27,745 bases of DNA from positions 1 through 27,745 of the forward strand of contig JBBIII010000026.1 of NCBI GenBank assembly GCA_037446575.1. The letters are read 5' to 3'. The DNA is from JBBIII01 sp037446575. Its GTDB lineage: Bacteria; Bacteroidota; Ignavibacteria; UBA10030. The first letter of the stretch is position 1. Every line of letters starts with the position of its first letter. Position numbers and translations under genes: made by a program. Below, one piece after another: positions 22,561 through 27,745 of this stretch. A model generated the notes under the pieces. The model was given only the letters and a program-made list of their open reading frames with translations. It was not told the origin of the DNA and did no database searches.

Positions 22561-25029
22561 ATGAAAATAAAAAAGATATTAAAATTTGGAGGTTCGTCAA
22601 TAGCCAATCCCGAAAGAATAAGGCAGGCGGCTTCGATTATTCTTGATTCGGCAAAAGAAGAGAATGTAGCAGTAGTGGTTTCTGCATTTCAAGGTGTAAC
22701 TAATACGCTTTTGGAAGCGGCGCAGTTTGCTGAATCAGGAAATCCAAAATATCAGCACGTCTACGATTCACTGGCAAAACAACATCATTCCATTTTAAAA
22801 GCTTTACACGATGGCAAACCGCCCCAGCAAGCACAGGATAGAGTTGATAAAAAATTAGCGGAACTGCGGGATGTTTTGCATGGAATATTTCTTCTTCGAC
22901 ATAGCGCGCCGCGAGCATTAGATTTGACAGCAAGTTTTGGTGAGCGCCTTTCAGCTTTGATTATTTCATCGTTCATCCATAGAAGTCGCCCTGCAATTTT
23001 TGTGGATTCGCGACCGCTTGTTAAAACTAATGATCAGTTCACACGTGCAGTAGTGAATTTTGAAAAAACCAATCACGAAATTCAATCTGTATTTAAGAAA
23101 ATTGGTTCGTTCAGAAAAAGCCCGATTCCGATAATAACCGGATTCATCGGCTCGACAGACGATGAATTGACAACAACGATTGGACGAAATGGTTCTGATT
23201 ACTCTGCGGCAATATTTGGCGCTGCGCTTGGTGTGCAATCTATAGAAATCTGGACAGATGTAGATGGCATTTTAAGCGCCGATCCACGTATTGTGCCTGC
23301 AGCTTTTGTTATACCAGAAATGTCTTATGAAGAGGCGATGGAACTCTCGTACTTTGGCGCAAAAGTTCTGCATTCTGCTACAATTGCTCCGGCAGTCGCT
23401 AAACGTATTCCTATTGTAATAAAAAACACTTTAAATCCGACCGCAAAAGGAACTCGAATCTCTGAAGAAACAAGACCTTGGGAAAGTGTGGCAAAAGGAA
23501 TTACCTCTGTTGATGATTGCGCATTGTTAACCATGCGTGGAATGAGTATGGTTGGAGTTCCGGGAATTGCGCAACGTTTATTCCGCGCGCTTGCTTCACA
23601 CAATGTAAATGTTATCTTGATTTCACAAGCATCTTCAGAACATACGATCTGCTTCGCAATAAGTACAGCAGATGTACCAGCGGCAAAAAAAGCAGTGCAT
23701 CAGGAATTCAAATTCGAACTTCAATCTAAACTTACTTCTTTAGATGAAAAACAAAAGCAGACAATTGTTGCAATTGTCGGAGATGGAATGAAGGGAACAC
23801 CCGGCGTTTCCGGAAAAGTTTTTCAGGCGCTTGGCAGAAACCACGTGAATGTATCGGCGATTGCACAGGGGGCTTCTGAACGAAATATTTCCTTTGTTAT
23901 AGATGAAGCTCAAAGAGTTCGTGCGCTGAATGTAATTCATGAAGCATTTTTCGAGCCGCGCAAAAAACTCGGTGTAATTTTAATAGGCCCGGGAAATATC
24001 GGCGGCGCTTTGCTTAAACAAATTCACCAGCAACAATCTTATCTGCATAACGAAGGTTTCGATGTGCGCGTTTGCGGCATTGTTGATATAGATAGATTTG
24101 TCCTTTCCGCAAAAGGAATTGATCTAAAACGATGGAAAGAAATATTCAGCGCGTCAACACAGCGCACCCAACGTCAAGAATTGCTAAATCAAATCGCATC
24201 ACTTCAATTGACAAACGCAGTTGTAATTGATTGCACGGCAAGTCCGGAAATTGTAGATATGTATGAAGACTTTGTAAAACTGAATATGCACATTATTACG
24301 CCTAACAAGCGGGCAAATGTTCTGCCATGGCTTCGCTATAAACGGCTGATGGATTTGGTGCGTGAGCGGCAAAAATATTTTCTATACGAAACCAATGTCG
24401 GAGCCGGCTTGCCGATTATCGCTCCACTGCAGGATTTAATTGCAAGCGGAGATCAAATAATAAAAATCGAGGGAATGTTCTCCGGCACATTGAGCCATCT
24501 ATTTAATTATTTCGATGGGACAAAACCATTTAGCATGTTAGTAGAAGAGGCGCTCTCGCTCGGATACACTGAACCTGATCCGCGAGAAGATTTATCAGGT
24601 GATGATGTTGCGCGCAAGCTTCTTATTCTTGCCCGTCAAATTGGATTGAAAATGGATATGCAAGATATCGGAATAGAAAACTTGGTGCCTAAAAATTTGC
24701 GCAAAGATAAATTCACGAAAGAATTTTTCAAGAAATATGCTAAGTACGATGAGGATATGAAAAAGCGGTTGGAAAAGGCGCGGGAAAATGGAGCAGTTCT
24801 GCGTTATGTCGGCACTTTGCAGGATGGAAAAGCTTCTGCCGGAATAAAAGAAATTCCGAAAAACCATATGTTTGCTTCCACTAAAGGGAGCGACAATATA
24901 ATTGCATTTATAACCCAGCGCTATTCTAAGACACCGCTTGTTGTGCAGGGTCCCGGCGCCGGCGCAGATGTAACCGCAGGTGGTGTATTTTCTGACTTGC
25001 TGAAACTTTTGCATTACTTGCCGCATTAA
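22561..25029 (+). CDS. thrA: Bifunctional aspartokinase / homoserine dehydrogenase
   Basis: Phosphorylates aspartate and reduces aspartate semialdehyde, the first and third steps toward threonine and methionine. In the 822-residue product the kinase comes first (KFGGSSIANPERIRQA, GRNGSDYSAAIFG, IWTDVDGILSADPRIV, ELSYFGAKVLH). Two ACT-type regulatory modules follow around residues 310-465 (LTMRGMSMVGVPGIAQRLF; VAIVGDGMKGTPGVSGKVF). The dehydrogenase begins near residue 475 (LGVILIGPGNIGGALL) with TPNKRANVLP, YETNVGAGLPII and LGYTEPDPREDLSGDDVARK. The ATG at 22561 is chosen because the kinase motif starts at once; an in-frame TTG lies 18 bases upstream. Feedback by threonine is expected from the family. 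Confidence 0.96.
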   Translation: MKIKKILKFGGSSIANPERIRQAASIILDSAKEENVAVVVSAFQGVTNTLLEAAQFAESGNPKYQHVYDSLAKQHHSILKALHDGKPPQQAQDRVDKKLAELRDVLHGIFLLRHSAPRALDLTASFGERLSALIISSFIHRSRPAIFVDSRPLVKTNDQFTRAVVNFEKTNHEIQSVFKKIGSFRKSPIPIITGFIGSTDDELTTTIGRNGSDYSAAIFGAALGVQSIEIWTDVDGILSADPRIVPAAFVIPEMSYEEAMELSYFGAKVLHSATIAPAVAKRIPIVIKNTLNPTAKGTRISEETRPWESVAKGITSVDDCALLTMRGMSMVGVPGIAQRLFRALASHNVNVILISQASSEHTICFAISTADVPAAKKAVHQEFKFELQSKLTSLDEKQKQTIVAIVGDGMKGTPGVSGKVFQALGRNHVNVSAIAQGASERNISFVIDEAQRVRALNVIHEAFFEPRKKLGVILIGPGNIGGALLKQIHQQQSYLHNEGFDVRVCGIVDIDRFVLSAKGIDLKRWKEIFSASTQRTQRQELLNQIASLQLTNAVVIDCTASPEIVDMYEDFVKLNMHIITPNKRANVLPWLRYKRLMDLVRERQKYFLYETNVGAGLPIIAPLQDLIASGDQIIKIEGMFSGTLSHLFNYFDGTKPFSMLVEEALSLGYTEPDPREDLSGDDVARKLLILARQIGLKMDMQDIGIENLVPKNLRKDKFTKEFFKKYAKYDEDMKKRLEKARENGAVLRYVGTLQDGKASAGIKEIPKNHMFASTKGSDNIIAFITQRYSKTPLVVQGPGAGADVTAGGVFSDLLKLLHYLPH

Positions 25030-25031
25030 AA

Positions 25032-25060
25032 TTAACATTGATGCTGAAATTTGTTATATT
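25032..25060 (+). promoter_or_regulatory. Possible promoter of the restriction-modification island
   Basis: TTAACA at 25032-25037, a 17-base spacer and TATATT at 25055-25060 lie immediately after the thrA stop. The island would then have its own transcription, starting near 25067. This makes a translation start at the TTG of 25051 impossible from this promoter and favours GTG 25087. Confidence 0.5.
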
Positions 25061-25086
25061 ATTCTAGATGCATCAACAAATTATCG

Positions 25087-25968
25087 GTGGTCAAAATAAA
25101 AAAAATTAAACGGAATATTAAGTACGATACACCAGAAATCTTAGGTGTAATTAACGATACTAGTTTGAATCAAGCAAAGGAATATTTCAGACATAAAGAT
25201 ATAATTTTGTTTGAGGGAGATACACTAAACGAAAAACTGTTTTGTAAAGAATTCATTGACTTAATAATTACATCACCACCATATAATGTTGGTATTAATT
25301 ACAATTCTCATAAAGATGAATTGACATATGAAGAGTATCTTGAATTTTCTGAAAAATGGATTAGTAATTGTTACAGATGGACTAAATCACAGGGTCGTTT
25401 AATTCTAAATATTCCTTTAGATAAGAATAAAGGTGGACAACGTAGTGTTGGTGCTGACTTAACTTCAATTGCACAAAAAGTTGGATGGCGATATCATTCT
25501 ACTATTATTTGGAATGAAGGCAACATTTCAAGGCGTACGGCTTGGGGGTCATGGTTATCTGCTTCAGCACCATTTGTTATAGCTCCTGTCGAACTCATCC
25601 TAGTTTTATATAAAGAAAACTGGAAAAAGACTACAGGAACAAAAATTTCCGATATAAAAAAACAGGAATTTATGGAATGGACTAATGGAGTCTGGACATT
25701 CAATGGTGAAAGCGGTAAGCGTATTGGACACCCAGCGCCTTTTCCTCGCACACTACCGCATAGAGCAATTAAACTTTTTAGTTTTGTAAGAGATGTTGTT
25801 TTCGATCCATTTTGCGGAAGCGGTACAACTATAATTGAAGCTACAAATAACAATAGAATAGGTATTGGAGTTGAGATAGATAAACAATATTGCGCATTAG
25901 CAAAAAATAGAATCTTGAATGAGACAGGGACACTTAGCTTTGAAAAAGAAATCGATAAGCCAAAGTAA
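25087..25968 (+). CDS. Beta-class DNA methyltransferase (probably N4-cytosine)
   Basis: Methylates an exocyclic amino group in DNA at a specific site. The catalytic motif IV TSPPYNVG (about residues 62-69) comes before the SAM-binding motif I DPFCGSGTTIIEA near residue 243, the beta-class order. TSPPY is typical of N4-cytosine enzymes, though N6-adenine enzymes can carry it. HPAPFPRTLPHRAIKLFSFV is motif X-like. The protein appears complete at 293 residues. GTG 25087 is chosen because the frame's upstream TTG at 25051 lies within the probable promoter; no good ribosome-binding site is visible. The next gene overlaps its end. Lower use of GCG codons than the biosynthetic genes fits acquisition by transfer. 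Confidence 0.87.
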   Translation: MVKIKKIKRNIKYDTPEILGVINDTSLNQAKEYFRHKDIILFEGDTLNEKLFCKEFIDLIITSPPYNVGINYNSHKDELTYEEYLEFSEKWISNCYRWTKSQGRLILNIPLDKNKGGQRSVGADLTSIAQKVGWRYHSTIIWNEGNISRRTAWGSWLSASAPFVIAPVELILVLYKENWKKTTGTKISDIKKQEFMEWTNGVWTFNGESGKRIGHPAPFPRTLPHRAIKLFSFVRDVVFDPFCGSGTTIIEATNNNRIGIGVEIDKQYCALAKNRILNETGTLSFEKEIDKPK

Positions 25969-26527
25969 ATTGTTAATGGAATATTTTCAAAGTCACCCAA
26001 ACAGAGATATTCAACATCCAGAAATTGTCGATTGGGCTACTTCTGAATTTAAAAGGAGGACAGGTCAAGTATTCAGAGATCCTGACAGACAAATTAGGCA
26101 ACTTTCTCAAAGAGGTTTTTTGATCAAAATTTCAAAAGGTGTATATCGCTATGAACCAGATGCGGTTAAAGCACGTGAAATAGAAGAATTTACCACACAT
26201 CAGAAGAAGATCATTTTTGAACGTGATGGTTATAAATGTGTTATTTGTGGTCGAGGAGAAAAGGAAGGCTATGAATTACATGCTGATCATATTAAATCAA
26301 GAGAATTAGGTGGTAAAGCAATAATTGAAAATGGTCAGACACTTTGCTCACAACACAATATTATGAAAAAGGCGCTAAAGCAGACAGAGACTGGAAAAAA
26401 AATGTTTATACGTTTGTATGATTTAGCTAAAAAAGAAAAGAATGATAGACTCATAAAATTCTTTACTGAAGTTTTAGAAGTTTATGAAAATAATGAAATT
26501 AATTGTCATATTATTTGGAATAGATGA
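25940..26527 (+). CDS. HNH endonuclease with N-terminal winged-helix region
   Basis: Likely a restriction nuclease paired with the preceding methyltransferase. The N-terminal 80 residues (YFQSHPNRDIQHPEIVDWA through QIRQLSQRGFLIKISKGVYR) look like a winged-helix DNA-binding module. The HNH domain follows: CVICGRGEKEGYELHADHIK with the paired cysteines and the DH catalytic residues, then NGQTLCSQHNIMKK with the Asn and last His. The TTG at 25940 has AGGGA 9 bases upstream and gives a start just before SISQSKLL, where I expect homologues to begin; ATG 25919 or ATG 25976 are alternatives. All but the last option overlap the methyltransferase gene, implying coupling. A homing or repair role is less likely. 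Confidence 0.78.
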   Translation: MKKKSISQSKLLMEYFQSHPNRDIQHPEIVDWATSEFKRRTGQVFRDPDRQIRQLSQRGFLIKISKGVYRYEPDAVKAREIEEFTTHQKKIIFERDGYKCVICGRGEKEGYELHADHIKSRELGGKAIIENGQTLCSQHNIMKKALKQTETGKKMFIRLYDLAKKEKNDRLIKFFTEVLEVYENNEINCHIIWNR

Positions 26528-26535
26528 ATAATTAA

Positions 26536-26787
26536 AGACCACTCCTTTCATATAAAGGTCATTGTGTAATAAACGTGCCAGATATGTGGTGGGAAAATCA
26601 GCGTATAACTATCCATGTCTCGTTGATTGAAGAACTGCGTAGACGTGGATATGAACTTAGAAATATAATTATCTGGGATCGAACAAATATTGTAAATCAG
26701 ATAGGAATTTTTGGTTGGCCTAGTAACTATATAACTATGGGTGTTACATTTGAATACCTTCTCGATTTTTGGAGACCCCCTAAATGA
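26536..26787 (+). pseudogene. Internal fragment of a second DNA methyltransferase
   Basis: The frame after an in-phase stop at 26533 reads GHCVINVPDMWWENQRITIH, then VSLIEELRRRGYELRNIIIW, DRTNIVNQIGIFGWPSNYIT and FEYLLDFWRPPK. This is the stretch of a beta-class methyltransferase between motif IV and motif X. Neither TSPPY nor the SAM-binding GSGTT motif is present, so it cannot be active. Conservation of the piece itself is high, suggesting recent loss of both ends. Its TGA overlaps the ATG of the endonuclease gene. It is unlike the intact methyltransferase upstream, so it was probably the partner of the MvaI/BcnI-type enzyme. Confidence 0.75.
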
Positions 26788-27593
26788 TGAAATTGATAAC
26801 AAAAAGCAAATTAATAAGGGAAATTAGGAGAATTGCAAAATTTGGATGGCTCAGAAGTGTTAAAAAAATAAAATCGACAAGAAACGACGGCGCAGTCGGT
26901 AATACACTTGAAAAATTAATTGGTATTCCAGAAAATAATTTGCCGATCGCAAATGCGAACGGGTGGGAGTTAAAGGGGCAAAGGTCGCATACATCTTCTC
27001 TCGTAACACTAAAGCATTATGAACCATTTCCTCGAGGAGCAGATATCGTGTCTCAGATGCTTTTACCTCTTTATGGCTGGACCCATAAAGAAGCAGGAAT
27101 AAAATATCCAAAGACTGAAATGAGTTTTCGTTCAACAACCAATGCTCTTCTATTTACTAACCGTGGTTTTACTGTTTCTGTTGACCGAGAACAAAGGAAA
27201 ATCAAATTTGTTTTTGATCCATCAAAAGCAGATTCATCTAATAAAGAGATATTAAAATGGCTAAAATCTGTTGAAAGAAGAATTGGACTCAAACCGTTTG
27301 ATCCAGAGCCATATTGGGGTTTTGATGATCTTAGAGATTTGATTGGAGAAAAAGTACGAAATTGTTTTTATGTTATTGCCGATAGTAAAGTAGAAAACGG
27401 TATAGAGTATTTCAAATATAAGACTCTACTTATGCTTTCAGGATTCTCTTTTAAGAACTTTCTTTCGTGCGTTGAACGAGGGATTATTTTAATTGATTTT
27501 GATGCACGTACTCATCATAATCACGGAACTAAATTCCGCATTAAACAAGGTTATTGGCAAGAATTATACTCACGGGTAGAACAAGTATTTTAA
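26784..27593 (+). CDS. MvaI/BcnI-family type II restriction endonuclease
   Basis: Expected to cut a short DNA site; MvaI and BcnI act on CCWGG and CCSGG. The 269-residue protein has NDGAVGNTLEKLIGIPENNL (34-53), then NANGWELKGQR holding the E62-x-K64 catalytic pair, TSSLVTLKHYEPFPRGA, and the C-terminal HNHGTKFRIK that contains the family histidine. The Asp that precedes E-x-K by five positions in MvaI is Asn57 here, which may be normal in some sub-branches or may reduce activity. GGAG lies 9 bases before the ATG. The upstream methyltransferase piece is broken, so protection of host DNA is uncertain. Confidence 0.85.
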   Translation: MMKLITKSKLIREIRRIAKFGWLRSVKKIKSTRNDGAVGNTLEKLIGIPENNLPIANANGWELKGQRSHTSSLVTLKHYEPFPRGADIVSQMLLPLYGWTHKEAGIKYPKTEMSFRSTTNALLFTNRGFTVSVDREQRKIKFVFDPSKADSSNKEILKWLKSVERRIGLKPFDPEPYWGFDDLRDLIGEKVRNCFYVIADSKVENGIEYFKYKTLLMLSGFSFKNFLSCVERGIILIDFDARTHHNHGTKFRIKQGYWQELYSRVEQVF

Positions 27594-27627
27594 AAATACA
27601 AAGTTATTCAATTTAGAAGGGAAAATT
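27594..27627. other. Right edge of the island and ribosome-binding site of apgM
   Basis: An AT palindrome GTATTTTAAAAATAC spans the endonuclease end (27585-27599). AGAAGGG at 27615-27621 stands 6 bases before the TTG at 27628 and defines that start. No promoter is obvious, so the downstream gene may be read through from the island or from thrA. Confidence 0.45.
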
Positions 27628-27745
27628 TTGTCCACAAAATTTGTCATAATCGTCCCAGACGGCGCCGCTGATTACCCGATTGCATCATTGGGAAATAAAA
27701 CAATCTTCGAAGCGGCTGAAAAACCAAATTTGGATTCAATCGCAT
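27628..27745 (+). CDS. ApgM-type phosphoglycerate mutase / proposed homoserine kinase (5' part)
   Basis: Only the first 39 residues are in the window: start TTG, then KFVIIVPDGAADYPIASLGN and KTIFEAAEKPNLDSIA. VPDGAADYP is the metal-binding N-terminus of the alkaline-phosphatase-superfamily ApgM proteins, with the metal Asp in PDG. Members beside threonine genes have been proposed as a non-orthologous homoserine kinase. Here thrA lies upstream and no thrB is in the window, which supports that role; glycolytic mutase activity remains possible. The TTG start is supported by AGAAGGG 6 bases upstream. The gene continues past the window end. Confidence 0.8.
   Translation, partial: MSTKFVIIVPDGAADYPIASLGNKTIFEAAEKPNLDSIA

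Noticed and set aside
27585..27599. AT palindrome at the endonuclease end as a terminator
   Set aside because: The stem is purely AT apart from one pair, has almost no loop, and no T run follows.

Overview
The window is a bacterial chromosome segment, AT-rich, with a 100-base N gap at 6081-6180 that marks an assembly join of unknown true size. The organism is most likely an uncultured member of the Ignavibacteria/Chlorobi side of Bacteroidota. The inference rests on the fused aspartokinase-homoserine dehydrogenase next to an ApgM-type 'proposed homoserine kinase', the Bacteroidetes/yeast-like ketol-acid reductoisomerase, and promoters that look like ordinary sigma-70 boxes (TTGAC-17-TATAxT) rather than the -33/-7 type of Bacteroidia. 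Shine-Dalgarno sequences of the GGAGG type precede many genes. No phylogenetic marker is present, so the placement is tentative.

Left part (1-5816), housekeeping and loosely linked genes: an initiator tRNA with its own promoter and terminator, then on the minus strand speB-thyX-folA (agmatinase, flavin-dependent thymidylate synthase, dihydrofolate reductase). Divergent from speB are two small membrane-protein genes (a DUF2085-like protein and an unknown protein with a CCCC motif). After a gene-poor stretch comes a minus-strand pair, a divergent ThyA-superfamily protein followed by a soluble class III nucleotidyl cyclase domain.

Central part (6213-25029), a large amino-acid biosynthesis cluster on the plus strand: promoter, long leader, then ilvD-ilvB-ilvN-(gltD remnant)-ilvC-cimA-aroF-leuA-leuC-methyltransferase-leuD-proC-leuB-hom-thrA. 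Together these make isoleucine from pyruvate (citramalate route), valine and leucine, the first step of aromatic synthesis, the last step of proline synthesis, and homoserine from aspartate. The leader holds an unannotated 48-codon reading frame in which 21 codons specify Ile, Leu or Val, followed by competing inverted repeats. This is the architecture of ribosome-mediated attenuation and the strongest regulatory find in the window.

Right part (25032-27745): a restriction-modification island (beta-class DNA methyltransferase, HNH nuclease, fragment of a second methyltransferase, MvaI/BcnI-family endonuclease) sits between thrA and the start of an apgM-like gene that probably belongs to the threonine operon. 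It looks like an insertion into a conserved biosynthetic operon, and one of its methyltransferases is decayed.

Most noteworthy: the ilv leader peptide; a Tam/Tmt1-like methyltransferase wedged between leuC and leuD; the ThyA-like plus cyclase pair; FolA, ThyX and a ThyA homologue in one region; two adjacent homoserine dehydrogenases; a GltD relic inside the operon; and a restriction enzyme whose neighbouring methylase is broken.
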